Below, piece by piece: positions 17,589-26,792 of a DNA stretch of 64,000 nt. Origin of the DNA: an uncultured Lachnospiraceae bacterium (GTDB lineage Bacteria > Bacillota > Clostridia > Lachnospirales > Lachnospiraceae). A program made the position numbers and the translations under genes. Each line of letters begins with the position of its first letter. The first letter of the stretch is position 1. A model generated the notes under the pieces. It saw nothing but the letters and a program-made list of their open reading frames with translations. It was not told where the DNA came from and searched no databases. The stretch is taken from contig CANQUG010000008.1 of assembly GCA_947626985.1 (NCBI GenBank), positions 1 to 64,000 of the forward strand. The letters are read 5' to 3'.

Positions 17589-18365
17589 TCAGTGTCTCTG
17601 CTCCGGATCGCTGTATACCTCGCAGAATCTGCAGGCGAAGGAGGGTTCCTCCCCTCCCGCGTAAAGATGGGAGAGGTCCCCGATCCTCCTGGCCCGGAAC
17701 CAGGCCGTTCCCTGCTGCCTCTCTTCCGTAAAAAGCTCCGTCACGGACGTAGGCATAAGCGCAAGTCCATGCCACAACACAAAGGGCGAAACATTCCACA
17801 GATGAGACAGCATGGCGCAGATCACACCGAAGTGGCAGAAAAAGGTGATGGTTTCCGCGCTCTCCCTCTCCACCCGGTAGTATCCGCCCTGACGCACATA
17901 TCCATGCTCCGCCAGCAGTCCGTCCAGGTTCCCCGTAAGCCAGTCGTAAACCTCCTCCATATCGCCGCATCGGGCCACCTCCGAGGTCCTCCAGCCGTCC
18001 CTGGCGTAATATTCCGGATGTTCCGCCATATAGGCGGGAACCATGTCCCAGACCACGTTTCTTTTCAGATAGCGGTCCCCCTCCTTTTTCGCGTCAGGGT
18101 AAGCCCGCTGCAGCTCAGGGGACATATTCAGATCCATCGACGCCGAAAACTCCCTCAGCCACTCCGCCACCCGCGCCGTTTTTCCCGTGCGCTCCAGAGA
18201 GTAGGCGGCCGTGCGCTGCGCCCTCCCCAGAGGGGACATCCAGCACTCCCCCAGATTCAGATGCTCAGCGGTTTCCGCCAGAAGCCTGGCCTCTCTGTGT
18301 CCCTTTTCCGTAAGGGAATCCAGGGCATAATCCGGATCTCCGTGACGAATAAATAAAATTCTCAT
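17589..18365 (-). CDS. Histidine phosphatase family protein
   Basis: This 258-aa protein belongs to the phosphoglycerate-mutase-like superfamily. The phospho-accepting His is in IRHGDPDY at the N-terminus, and the second catalytic His is in ITFFCHFGV near residue 190. The arginine in SPLGRAQRTA fits the phosphate pocket. The substrate cannot be told from sequence; sugar phosphates or nucleotides are common in this family. The gene follows the DUF445 gene by 17 bases, has GGAGG before its ATG and ends at an intrinsic terminator, so the two are probably one transcript. Confidence 0.88.
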   Translation of the reverse strand: MRILFIRHGDPDYALDSLTEKGHREARLLAETAEHLNLGECWMSPLGRAQRTAAYSLERTGKTARVAEWLREFSASMDLNMSPELQRAYPDAKKEGDRYLKRNVVWDMVPAYMAEHPEYYARDGWRTSEVARCGDMEEVYDWLTGNLDGLLAEHGYVRQGGYYRVERESAETITFFCHFGVICAMLSHLWNVSPFVLWHGLALMPTSVTELFTEERQQGTAWFRARRIGDLSHLYAGGEEPSFACRFCEVYSDPEQRH

Positions 18366-18382
18366 CCTGCTCCCTCCCGTCT

Positions 18383-19282
18383 TCAGAAAAGCATGTTGAA
18401 CAGTCCCAGAACAAACCCGATGAGGGCTCCCAGATTCACGATCATTCCCAGCTCATGCTCCATCACGGACATCACCAGATTTTCCAGCTCCATCACATCC
18501 ATCTGCCGGATCTTCTCCTCCACCATCCGGGAGATCTGAAAATTCTCCGCGATGGAATCCGCAAATCTGCCGATACAGCTTCTGTATACCCCGCGGATCT
18601 TTTCCCGGAGTGCGTCCTCCTCCACCGGAATCTGCTCCCGGATCTCCAGAAGGCTCTTCTGTTCCAGATCACAGATTTCCTTTTCCAGGACGGACTCCAG
18701 ATACCCGGGCATATGCTCCAGAATGTAAGCTTCCCCATAGGTGCCGATGGCCCCGGCAATGGTACCCATAAGCCTGTCACTTAAAAGCATGGCAAACATG
18801 GTTCCCTCCAGCTTCTGGCGGACCGCCCGTTTGCTCTCGCCGGCGATCAGCTCCGCCGGCTTTAACTCCATCACCGCATTCATGGCCTTGCCGGAAAGAG
18901 TTTCCGCCAGTCGCTCCCTGCCCTCTCCGTAAGCCTTCTCACCGGTGACGGCCGTCAGCGCTCCCTTCACCGTCTCTCCGCTCTCCAGATACTGTTTCAG
19001 TTCTCTGAGAATCAGCTCCGATACGGACTCCTCCATCTGAGAGGAAAGAAGCAGCCCGGAGATATCCTCCCTGGTCAGAAGGGAATTCCCCACCGCACGT
19101 CCGGCCGCCTCCGCCAGCGCGTTTTTTCTCCGGGGGATCAGTCCCGGGGTAAAGGGAAGGACAAAATCGCCGATCTTCACCTCCCTGAGGGGGCGGAACA
19201 GCATTTTTACCGCGATATAATTGGTAAAATAACCGATAACGGCGCCGATCAGAGGGCCGCTGAGATAATGCCAGACGCTCAT
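18383..19282 (-). CDS. DUF445 family membrane protein
   Basis: A 299-aa protein with the DUF445 signature at the N-terminus: a hydrophobic segment (GPLIGAVIGYFTNYIAVKML) followed by FRPLREVKIG and PFTPGLIPRRK. A second hydrophobic segment lies at the extreme C-terminus (NLGALIGFVLGLFNMLF). The middle is a long amphipathic, coiled-coil-like region. Function in bacteria is not established. The start codon has GGAGG upstream. It probably shares a transcript with the phosphatase gene. Confidence 0.88.
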   Translation of the reverse strand: MSVWHYLSGPLIGAVIGYFTNYIAVKMLFRPLREVKIGDFVLPFTPGLIPRRKNALAEAAGRAVGNSLLTREDISGLLLSSQMEESVSELILRELKQYLESGETVKGALTAVTGEKAYGEGRERLAETLSGKAMNAVMELKPAELIAGESKRAVRQKLEGTMFAMLLSDRLMGTIAGAIGTYGEAYILEHMPGYLESVLEKEICDLEQKSLLEIREQIPVEEDALREKIRGVYRSCIGRFADSIAENFQISRMVEEKIRQMDVMELENLVMSVMEHELGMIVNLGALIGFVLGLFNMLF

Positions 19283-19361
19283 CTTTCCAACCTCCGTTTC
19301 TTCACAGATGCTCCCACAGACAAAAGCCGCCTTTCACCGTTTTGCAGGTCATAAAATCTTC

Positions 19362-19396
19362 CCATAAAACAACCGGCTTCCTTCCCCGGAAACCGG
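19362..19396 (-). terminator. Terminator of the diguanylate cyclase gene
   Basis: Minus strand stem CCGGTTTCC/GGAAGCCGG (9 pairs including one G-U) with a 6-base loop, followed by TTGTTTT. It lies about 70 bases past the cyclase stop. Confidence 0.7.
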
Positions 19397-19463
19397 CCGC
19401 AAACCTCTCTGTAATCTCCGCTGCCCGGCACATCCCCGTACCTGCCGTCAGCGCAGTCCTGTT

Positions 19464-20585
19464 CTAACATCGTTTTTCTTTATATTTTCTCTTGAATTCA
19501 TACATGGACGCGTCCACAGCCTGCATGATCTCCTCCAGCGTGGCGCGGTTCGTCTGCCCGTCTATCACGTAAATCCCGTAGCTGAAGCTCACCGGATAGC
19601 TTTTATGATTTTCCTCCCGGAAGCAGTCCCGGGCGCTCTGCAGCTTGCCGACGGCCAGCTCCTCCAGACTTCCCGTCAGGATCAGGACAAACTCGTCGCC
19701 TCCCACCCGGGCCAGAATATCGCCCCGGCGGAAATGCCTCTGCACAACCTCCACAAACGTCCTGATATAACAGTCGCCCTCCAGATGGCCGAACCGGTCG
19801 TTGACAAATTTCAGACCGTCCATATCCAGATAGCACAGCGTAACGGTCTTTTTTTCCTGAAGGGCATGCTCCATGTACTCCATGAAAAACCGCCGGTTCC
19901 GTACTCCGAAAGCGGCGTCATAGTAGGCCTTGCTCTGCAGGACTTCCTTCTCCTGCTGTTCCTTCGTCACATCGGAAACGATATGTACATAGGAATGTCT
20001 CCCCCGCCACTCCACCGGAAAGGAATTCACATTGTAGCAGTTTCCGCAGGCGTCCTCAAAATCCCAGTTCCACTGGCTCTCGCCCTTCCAGTTCAGGATT
20101 CTCTCCTGGAAATGAAGCTTGCGCTTGCATTTATCGCACTCCGGCGTGTGGACATATCCCTCCTCGTCGCTCTTATTGCAGTATACGACGGAACGCTTCT
20201 CCGCGTCCACCACCAGAACCCATTCATTCCGCCTCCTGGTCATCTCCACCAGAAGCTCATTGTAGGCCTCGATCACCTCGGCCCTGTCCTTTACCTTTTT
20301 CGATTCCTCCTTCAGCTGAGATCTCCGCAGCTCCAGCTGCGTGGTCATGGTATTGAAGGCCTCCGAAAACTCTCCCAGACCCGACACCTTCTGGGAATAA
20401 TCCCCTGCCGCCACCAGCTGCGCCTGCCGTGCGAGATGATTCAGATTCTCCTGAAGGGTCTCCATACAGTGCCCCAGCCCGCGGAAAGGCTCATCCAGCT
20501 TTTCCAGATCCGGTTTCCTGATTTCATGATCATACAAAATACTTTTCAAATATTCAACAAGAATTTCACAATTTCTATCTTCCAT
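19464..20585 (-). CDS. Soluble diguanylate cyclase with PAS-like sensor (GGDEF)
   Basis: The 373-aa protein should make c-di-GMP. The C-terminal GGDEF domain is intact, with RVGGDEFVLI and, five residues upstream, an RxxD inhibitory site (RRGD), so product feedback is likely. The N-terminal 100 residues resemble a HAMP-type helical segment, but no membrane span is present. The middle has a PAS-like domain containing CDKCKRK and a Cys-rich DACGNC, which could bind metal or a cofactor (inference). The start is ATG at 20585 with AAGG upstream; TTG two codons earlier is possible. It has its own promoter and terminator. Confidence 0.92.
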   Translation of the reverse strand: MEDRNCEILVEYLKSILYDHEIRKPDLEKLDEPFRGLGHCMETLQENLNHLARQAQLVAAGDYSQKVSGLGEFSEAFNTMTTQLELRRSQLKEESKKVKDRAEVIEAYNELLVEMTRRRNEWVLVVDAEKRSVVYCNKSDEEGYVHTPECDKCKRKLHFQERILNWKGESQWNWDFEDACGNCYNVNSFPVEWRGRHSYVHIVSDVTKEQQEKEVLQSKAYYDAAFGVRNRRFFMEYMEHALQEKKTVTLCYLDMDGLKFVNDRFGHLEGDCYIRTFVEVVQRHFRRGDILARVGGDEFVLILTGSLEELAVGKLQSARDCFREENHKSYPVSFSYGIYVIDGQTNRATLEEIMQAVDASMYEFKRKYKEKRC

Positions 20586-20719
20586 TGCCAACCTTCATCC
20601 TCGTTACTCAACCGCAGTTCCTGATCCTGATTGTCCGCTTCCTCCTGAATCCTGCAGGAGAAGGAAACATCCGTACGTTTGTTCCTCCGGCTCCGGATCA
20701 CAGATTTATCGGCTAACTT

Positions 20720-20748
20720 ATTGTATCATATCAAACTCCCGGTTACAA
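20720..20748 (-). promoter_or_regulatory. Promoter of the diguanylate cyclase gene
   Basis: Minus strand: -35 TTGTAA (20743-20748), 17-bp spacer, -10 TACAAT (20720-20725). It leaves a leader of about 130 bases. The 357-bp gap 20586-20942 holds this promoter and the divergent HicB-like promoter; I see nothing else in it. Confidence 0.72.
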
Positions 20749-20864
20749 CGAAAAAATGAACTCATTTCGGCAAGAAAAAACCGGAAAAAACAGCCGCATT
20801 CCAAAAAAGCGGTCATATTCCGGGAAGACCGGCGGACAGTCAGAAAAAAACGCCGATTCTCTGA

Positions 20865-20893
20865 TTGCCATCCGCCAGAAAAGCGGCTATAAT
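20865..20893 (+). promoter_or_regulatory. Promoter of the HicB-like gene
   Basis: -35 TTGCCA (20865-20870), 17-bp spacer, perfect -10 TATAAT (20888-20893), about 50 bp before the start codon. Confidence 0.82.
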
Positions 20894-20942
20894 GGAGCCT
20901 GTGAAATTTTTATGAACCTGCTGACGGGAAAGGAGCGCCGCT

Positions 20943-21218
20943 ATGAAGTTTATCTATCCGGCCATATTCAGAAAGACAGAAAAAGGAACCTATCTGGGAT
21001 TTTTTCCGGACCTGGAAAGCTGCTACGGGGAGGGCGACACCCTGGAGGAGGCTGTGGAGAAGGCCAACGAGGCTGCTTACGACTGGATCTCGCTGGAGCT
21101 GTCCGAGGACGGAGAGCTTCCCTCCATCACGGACCCGGAGGATTTTCCTCTCAGGGAGGGGGATATCGTGCGGAACATCTCCGTCAATATCCGCTTCTAC
21201 GAAGGCTGGGACGAATAA
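20943..21218 (+). CDS. HicB-like antitoxin-type protein, orphan
   Basis: A 91-aa protein with the HicB fold signature: an N-terminal strand FIYPAIFRKTEKGTYLGFFPDL followed by a helix GDTLEEAVEKANEAAYDW. HicB proteins normally neutralise the HicA mRNA interferase. No HicA-sized frame lies on either side: the promoter is directly upstream and a strong terminator directly downstream. It also lacks a C-terminal DNA-binding domain. It may be a stand-alone regulator or a remnant. The ATG follows AAAGGAG. Confidence 0.82.
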   Translation: MKFIYPAIFRKTEKGTYLGFFPDLESCYGEGDTLEEAVEKANEAAYDWISLELSEDGELPSITDPEDFPLREGDIVRNISVNIRFYEGWDE

Positions 21219-21254
21219 TTCCGGTCAAAAGAGAGCCTTCGGTGCGCAAACCGG

Positions 21255-21300
21255 AAAAAAGAACCGGCGGGGAGCTTTCTCCCACCACCGGTTCTTTTTT
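21255..21300. terminator. Bidirectional terminator between hicB-like and FGGY kinase genes
   Basis: An inverted repeat AAGAACCGG...CCGGTTCTT with an inner GGGAG/CTCCC stem is flanked by A6 on the left and T6 on the right. It can end both the plus-strand HicB-like and the minus-strand kinase transcript. Confidence 0.9.
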
Positions 21301-21307
21301 ATGGCAT

Positions 21308-22903
21308 TTACCAGATCTTCGACTCCACTGCGGCACGCTCCACGCAGAGTCCCTCTTTGTACCGCTCCATAAAACGGCTGAAGCCCTCCACTCCTTCCGG
21401 ACGGGGACTGAGGGTGCTGCCCTGATCCCCCGCGAACACTTTGTTCTTCAGGAAATCCGCCAGGGTTTCCCCTTCCTCTTTATCCTTCATATAGGCGGCA
21501 AGAAGAGCGATTCCCCAGGCTCCGCCCTCTCCCGCGGTGGACATCACGGAAACGGGAGTGTTCACCGCGTCCGCAAGAATCTGCTGGGCCACGCCCTCCG
21601 TCTTGAAAAGTCCGCCGTGTCCCAGGAATTTATCCACCTTCACATGCTCCTCGTTCATGAGGATATCCAGACCTGTCCGCATGGCTCCCAGACAGGTATA
21701 GAGATGGGTGCGCATAAAGTTCGCCAGAGTAAATCTGCTCTCGGGGGAACGTACAAACAGGGGACGTCCCTCCTCAAATCCTGTAATATGCTCTCCGGAG
21801 AAATAGCAGTAGGAAAGAAGGCCGCCGCAGTCGGCGTCTCCCTCCATGGCCTTGCGGTACAGGGTCTCGAAAAGCTGTCCCATATCCACCTTCATGCCCA
21901 TGGTCTCCGCAAATTCACGGAAGAGATTCACCCAGCCGTTCAGATCGGAGGTACAGTTGTTGGAATGAGCCATGGCCACCAGATCTCCCGCAGGAGTCGT
22001 CACCATATCCAGTTCCTTATGGGGTCTGGAGAGCTCATGCTCCAGCACGATCATGGCAAAAGCGGATGTGCCGGCAGATACGTTTCCGGTGCGCTTCTCC
22101 ACGCTGTTGGTAGCCACCATTCCGGTTCCCGCGTCGCCCTCGGGAGGACACATGGGGATTCCCGCCTTAAGACGCCCGCTCACATCCAGGAGCTTCGCGC
22201 CCTCCTCCGTCAGACAGCCCGCGTCCTGTCCGGCCACCAGGACCTCCGGAAGAATGTCCCGAAGCTTCCAGGAAAAGCCGCAGGGAGCAATCAGCGTCTC
22301 GAATTTTTCCACCATATCCTGACGGTAGTTCAGAGTTTCCATGTCCACCGGGAACATTCCCGCGCAGTCTCCTATGCCCAGAACCTTTTTGCCGGTCAGC
22401 TTCCAGTGTACGTAGGCCTCCAGGGTAGCGATGTAATCGATATCCTTCACATGCTCCTCTCCGTTCAGGATGGCCTGATACAGATGAGCGATGCTCCATC
22501 TCTGGGGAATGTTGTACTGGAAAAGCTCCATCAGCTTCTCCGAGGCCTCCCCGGTAATATTGTTTCTCCAGGTACGGAAGGGAACCATCAGCTCCCCTTC
22601 TTTATTAAAGGGCATGTACCCGTGCATCATGGCGCTGATGCCGATGGCGCCGATCGTCTCCAGCTCCACGCCGTACTGCTTCCGCACGTCGGCGGCCATG
22701 TCCTGATAGCTCCCCTGAAGTCCCTTCCAGATATCCTCCAGGCTGTAGGTCCAGATTCCGTTCTCATATCTGTTTTCCCACTCATAGCTTCCTGACGCGA
22801 TGGGCACGTAGGTGCCGTCCACCAGCACCGCCTTGATCCTCGTGGAGCCAAACTCGATGCCCAGAGCCGTTTTTCCTTCCAAAATCGCTGTTTTTACATC
22901 CAT
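21308..22903 (-). CDS. FGGY-family carbohydrate kinase
   Basis: A 531-aa ATP-dependent sugar kinase. The N-terminal phosphate loop is [18 protein letters not shown], the active-site region is [11 protein letters not shown], and the second ATPase-fold half has [13 protein letters not shown] and [11 protein letters not shown]. The family includes xylulose, ribulose and related kinases; the sequence does not fix the substrate, and no isomerase or epimerase is adjacent. The start is ATG at 22903 after AGGAGG; the open frame extends 14 codons upstream, but its first ATG falls inside the -10 box. Confidence 0.9.
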   Translation of the reverse strand: MDVKTAILEGKTALGIEFGSTRIKAVLVDGTYVPIASGSYEWENRYENGIWTYSLEDIWKGLQGSYQDMAADVRKQYGVELETIGAIGISAMMHGYMPFNKEGELMVPFRTWRNNITGEASEKLMELFQYNIPQRWSIAHLYQAILNGEEHVKDIDYIATLEAYVHWKLTGKKVLGIGDCAGMFPVDMETLNYRQDMVEKFETLIAPCGFSWKLRDILPEVLVAGQDAGCLTEEGAKLLDVSGRLKAGIPMCPPEGDAGTGMVATNSVEKRTGNVSAGTSAFAMIVLEHELSRPHKELDMVTTPAGDLVAMAHSNNCTSDLNGWVNLFREFAETMGMKVDMGQLFETLYRKAMEGDADCGGLLSYCYFSGEHITGFEEGRPLFVRSPESRFTLANFMRTHLYTCLGAMRTGLDILMNEEHVKVDKFLGHGGLFKTEGVAQQILADAVNTPVSVMSTAGEGGAWGIALLAAYMKDKEEGETLADFLKNKVFAGDQGSTLSPRPEGVEGFSRFMERYKEGLCVERAAVESKIW

Positions 22904-22943
22904 AATTCCTAAACCTCCTGTATTTCCTGCGCTCTTTTTATCC

Positions 22944-22973
22944 ATTTTACACCAATTCCCTGCAGGGATACAA
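22944..22973 (-). promoter_or_regulatory. Promoter of the FGGY kinase gene
   Basis: Minus strand: -35 TTGTAT (22968-22973), 18-bp spacer, -10 TAAAAT (22944-22949). The spacer contains the palindrome CCCTGCAGGG, a plausible operator. Just upstream, a run of eight T after the HD-protein stop (22983-22990) follows a weak stem and may terminate the signalling operon. Confidence 0.55.
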
Positions 22974-23009
22974 GCTGTTTATAAAAAAAATGCCGCAGCC
23001 TGCCCGGTC

Positions 23010-24860
23010 TCACGAAAGCTTCCCACGATCCCCCCGAAGCATCTGGAAAGCCTTCTCATACGCCTCCGCGGCTCCCCTCTCCAGATACGCCTCCAGCTTT
23101 TCCTCCATCTTCGGCAAAAGAGCCGCAAAAGCGGGAGAAAAACGGGTTCCCGCGCCCTGCTCCACCCTGGCAAGGGCTTCCTTCAGAGAATGCTCCGCCT
23201 TCTCATCGTTGAATCTGGAATCCAGAAGTCCGGCAAGAAAGGATGCGATCGCCACAACATCCGTCACCTGCCTGCAGGGGTCCTCCTCCCTGTGATATTC
23301 CTCAGGATATCCCCCCTCGCCGTCATACCACCGGTGATGCCCCAGCGCCGCAGGCATGTATTTTTTCGTGGACTGGAATCTGGACAGAATCTGCTCCCCG
23401 GCATACACATGGCAGGTATACATTTTCTCCTCCTCCTGCAGCCGGGATCTGGCCGACAGCGTCACAAGGCTGGAAAAGAGAAAAGTTCCGATATCGTGGA
23501 GCATGCCGCACTCGTAGGTAAACCCCAGCAGTTCCTCGGCTCCTGCCCGGGGAATGTCCTCCCGGCCGGGCATCCCGGCCAGTTCCTCCGGTATCCGTTC
23601 CAGAGCCTCCTCCATGATCATTCTGGAGATATTCGCCGTCAGATTCAGATATACATACACGTCCGGATCACGGCAGACCACCAGATCCAGCAGAAAATCC
23701 CTGGCTTGTATCCCGTCCGGATATTCGATAAAGGATTTAAAGCTCTGCAGCAGACTGTCGATCAGGGTGCCGTTCAGCTGATTATTGGGGGTGCGCTGTA
23801 CGTAGTCCACCATTTTGCCGTACATAAACAGCAGCACCTTCTTTTTTTTCCGTACCATGGAAGGATCGTCCGTCATATAGACCGCGTAAAAGGCCGGGAG
23901 GTAGATATGATTCCATATGCCGTTCATGGAAAAATCATTCTCCTCCCTGTCCATATAAGCTCTCTCCATACGGTTCAGGAGCTGGAAAAGATCGAGTATG
24001 CCGCAGTGATACTGAGCGATATCGTACTCCAGCATCCATCTCAGAGAGGGGCGGACTCCCTTTTTCCGGCTGTTCTCCAGCTGCTTTTTCCAGACAAACT
24101 CCGCGGACTCCATCACCTCCCGCACAATCAGGGAATCCGCCTCCCCCAGGCGCAGAAGCTGCATGGCCGTGGTCCGCTCCTGATGGCTTTTATAAAGATA
24201 CAGGTCCCAGGGAAGCTCCGGAGTTTTTTCATGATACCGGGGATCTGTCAGGACCTGAAAGGAGCGCCTGATCGCTCTGATCTTCCGGTCGGCCTCCTCC
24301 GGAATCGTCCAGCTGTAGGACAGGGCCAGATTTGCCATGGCCCGGTGGATATATCCTCTGGTATCCGCATCCCGGATCTCATCATATTTTTTTATGCAGG
24401 AAGCCGCCTCCCCGAACAGCATGCTCATCTTCCACCGGTAATCGTTCCGGTCCGCATGGCTGATGATCTGCTGCATGTAATACAGGGCCATCCCCGTATG
24501 ATACAGCTGCCGGATCAGCATGTTTCGGTCCTCATGCTTCCTGGCATAGGCGACGAGGGCGTTCCGGATCATGTAGTTCAGCAGAAGATCCAGATATTTC
24601 GCGCCCTGGAGAAGATGAGCGGCAAAATCCTCCAGCTGCGCGGTCTCCTCCTCCGAAGCGGAAACGATATCGTCCAGAACAGGCATCAGGTTCCGCCGCA
24701 GCAGCTCCGTATTTTCCTCCGCTATGGCGGCAATCTCCGCATTTCGCTTCCTTCGCTCCTGCATGAAGCGTCCGATATCCTCCGGTATCTCCTCAGGGGC
24801 GCCGGACAGAGACATGATCCGCTTCAGATTTTCCACATATTTTTCCTGATAAGCCTTCAT
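23010..24860 (-). CDS. HD-GYP-like domain protein, probably degenerate
   Basis: A 616-aa soluble protein. Residues up to about 430 are helical and unrecognised. The C-terminal part resembles an HD-GYP c-di-GMP phosphodiesterase, with MLHDIG, a later His in CHVYAGEQIL, and HHRWYDGEGGYP. Two usual features are missing: the Lys after HDIG is Thr, and the late metal-ligand Asp (AIAD) is replaced in VVAIASFLAGL. Activity is therefore doubtful and it may act as a binding or effector protein. Its ATG overlaps the stop of the upstream hybrid kinase (ATGA), so it is translationally coupled and probably the output of that system. Confidence 0.72.
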   Translation of the reverse strand: MKAYQEKYVENLKRIMSLSGAPEEIPEDIGRFMQERRKRNAEIAAIAEENTELLRRNLMPVLDDIVSASEEETAQLEDFAAHLLQGAKYLDLLLNYMIRNALVAYARKHEDRNMLIRQLYHTGMALYYMQQIISHADRNDYRWKMSMLFGEAASCIKKYDEIRDADTRGYIHRAMANLALSYSWTIPEEADRKIRAIRRSFQVLTDPRYHEKTPELPWDLYLYKSHQERTTAMQLLRLGEADSLIVREVMESAEFVWKKQLENSRKKGVRPSLRWMLEYDIAQYHCGILDLFQLLNRMERAYMDREENDFSMNGIWNHIYLPAFYAVYMTDDPSMVRKKKKVLLFMYGKMVDYVQRTPNNQLNGTLIDSLLQSFKSFIEYPDGIQARDFLLDLVVCRDPDVYVYLNLTANISRMIMEEALERIPEELAGMPGREDIPRAGAEELLGFTYECGMLHDIGTFLFSSLVTLSARSRLQEEEKMYTCHVYAGEQILSRFQSTKKYMPAALGHHRWYDGEGGYPEEYHREEDPCRQVTDVVAIASFLAGLLDSRFNDEKAEHSLKEALARVEQGAGTRFSPAFAALLPKMEEKLEAYLERGAAEAYEKAFQMLRGDRGKLS

Positions 24861-26767
24861 TTTCCCCGCCTCCCCAGAAAGTTTTCCAGACAGGAAAAGA
24901 TGACGTCCATATCCAGAGGCTTGGAAACGTGGGCATTCATGCCGGCGTCCAGAGAATTCTTCACGTCCTCCACGAAGGCGTTGGCCGTCATGGCCACGAT
25001 GGGCACCTCCCCGGCGTCGGGACGGTCCAGCCCCCGCAGGGCTCTGGCTGTGTCCAGACCGTTCATCACCGGCATCTGAATATCCATAAAGATCAGATCA
25101 AAATGAAACGGCGGCGAGTTCCTAAATTTCTCCAGGGCCTGCCCTCCGTCCTCCGCGGTCTCCACCTCCGCGCCGGTCATGCCCAGAATCTCGCAGGCGA
25201 TCTCACGGTTCAGCTCATTATCCTCCGCCAGCAGGATCCGCCTGCCGCTGAAATCAGACTGGGCCGCGGCGACGTCCGCCTGCCGCGCGCTCCTGCCCTG
25301 GTCGGAAAAGGCATACAGCGCCCGGAACAGGCGGTCACGGAACAGAGGCAGGGGGACAAACTCATCCACCCCTGCCCGGGTGAACATATACTCCGTCTGC
25401 TTCCAGTCTCCCTCCAGCAAAAGAAGAATGGGGAACTCTCCTCCCATACGCATGCGCACCTCCGGGAGAAAGCTCATCAGCTCCACATCTCCGGTCTTTT
25501 CCGCCGTGAGAAAGGCAAAATATTCCACATCCGTAAAAATGGCGTCGTTGAGGAATCCCACCGCCTCCTCCGGATTCCGGGCCCGGTCCACGGACATGCC
25601 GATCTGCTCCGCCATGGAAATGACCAGCTCCGCCTCGTCCTGAAGACTGTCCATGAGCAGGAGTCTCTGCCCCTCAAGCGCCCTCCGGTATCCCTCCAGA
25701 TCCGATTCCACCGTCCTCAGCGGCACCACAATGGTAAAGCAGGAGCCTTTTCCCGGCTCACTCTCCACGGAAATCCGTCCTCCCATCAGCTCCACCAGGT
25801 TTTTGGCAATGGACATTCCCAGACCGGTGCCCTCGATCTTGCTGATGGTGAGACTCTGCTCCCTTTCAAAGGGCGTAAATACCCGGGTAAGAAATTCCCG
25901 GCTCATGCCGATGCCGGTATCCCGCACATACAGCTCCAGAACAGCCTCGTTCTCCCCTCCCTCCCGCCGGATCTCCAGAAACAGGGTAACCGTACCGCCG
26001 GCAGGCGTAAATTTAATGGCATTGGACAGCAGATTCAGACAGATCTGCTTAAAGCGGACTCCGTCCATGATCATCCGCCCGCAGTCCATCCGTCCGATCT
26101 CAAAGACGAACCGGAGTTCTTTTTCATCCGCCTGAGGCCTGGCCACCACCAGGATCTCATGAAGCAGATCCGCGATATCCAGCTCCTCCGGCTGCAGAAC
26201 AATCCTTCCGCTTTCGATCCTGGACATATCCAGCACCTCGTTGATAATGGACATCATATGTCCCGAGGCGGTTTTGATCTTTTCCAGATACTCCCGGATC
26301 CTGGGCGGAGTCTCCTTCTGCATCAGAGCGATATCCGTCATTCCGATGATCGCGTTCATGGGGGTGCGGATATCGTGGGACATTTCCGAGAGAAAGCTGG
26401 ACTTCGCCCGGCTGGCCATCAGCGCCTCGTCCAGCCTGCTCTGAATATCCCTGTAGTAAGCGCTCACGTCATGAAGAATGCACACGCAGCAGCTCTCCCA
26501 CGGAAAAAATACTGCGGAATACACCTTCTCCCCTATATGGCAGAACAGAGGTTCCTCCTTATTACAAAAATCCGCCGCCCGGACCAGAAGCTCCCGGGCT
26601 TCCGGAGCAGGCATTTCGTCCAGAATGGAGCCGCCACGGGCGCACAGTCCCAAAGCCGCTCCATTCTGAAAAAAGAGTGCGCTCCCCCCGTCCGCCCCGC
26701 CGAAACAAAGCACGGGCAGACTTACGCTTTCCCACATCTCTTTTATTTGCTGTATCTTTTCTGCCAT
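24857..26767 (-). CDS. Soluble hybrid sensor histidine kinase/response regulator
   Basis: A 636-aa cytoplasmic kinase. Domains in order: a PAS-like sensor (to about 110); HisKA with the phospho-His in SHDIRTPMNAIIG; HATPase_c with N-box NLLSNAIKF and G-boxes DTGIGMS and GTGLGMS; a degenerate receiver lacking a clear phospho-Asp (about 365-480); and an intact receiver with DIFMDIQMP-type Asp (LIFMDIQMPVMNG). No transmembrane segment is present. The start is ATG at 26767, nine bases after AAGGGA; a TTG two codons earlier is too close. It is the middle gene of a three-gene operon, 25 bases after the membrane kinase and overlapping the HD-protein gene. Confidence 0.92.
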   Translation of the reverse strand: MAEKIQQIKEMWESVSLPVLCFGGADGGSALFFQNGAALGLCARGGSILDEMPAPEARELLVRAADFCNKEEPLFCHIGEKVYSAVFFPWESCCVCILHDVSAYYRDIQSRLDEALMASRAKSSFLSEMSHDIRTPMNAIIGMTDIALMQKETPPRIREYLEKIKTASGHMMSIINEVLDMSRIESGRIVLQPEELDIADLLHEILVVARPQADEKELRFVFEIGRMDCGRMIMDGVRFKQICLNLLSNAIKFTPAGGTVTLFLEIRREGGENEAVLELYVRDTGIGMSREFLTRVFTPFEREQSLTISKIEGTGLGMSIAKNLVELMGGRISVESEPGKGSCFTIVVPLRTVESDLEGYRRALEGQRLLLMDSLQDEAELVISMAEQIGMSVDRARNPEEAVGFLNDAIFTDVEYFAFLTAEKTGDVELMSFLPEVRMRMGGEFPILLLLEGDWKQTEYMFTRAGVDEFVPLPLFRDRLFRALYAFSDQGRSARQADVAAAQSDFSGRRILLAEDNELNREIACEILGMTGAEVETAEDGGQALEKFRNSPPFHFDLIFMDIQMPVMNGLDTARALRGLDRPDAGEVPIVAMTANAFVEDVKNSLDAGMNAHVSKPLDMDVIFSCLENFLGRRGK

Positions 26768-26792
26768 AGACAAATTTCCCTTAATTCCCTGT

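Noticed and set aside
19279-19470. 63-codon frame between the diguanylate cyclase and DUF445 genes
   Set aside because: It contains the cyclase terminator, has no ribosome site and no recognisable protein features.
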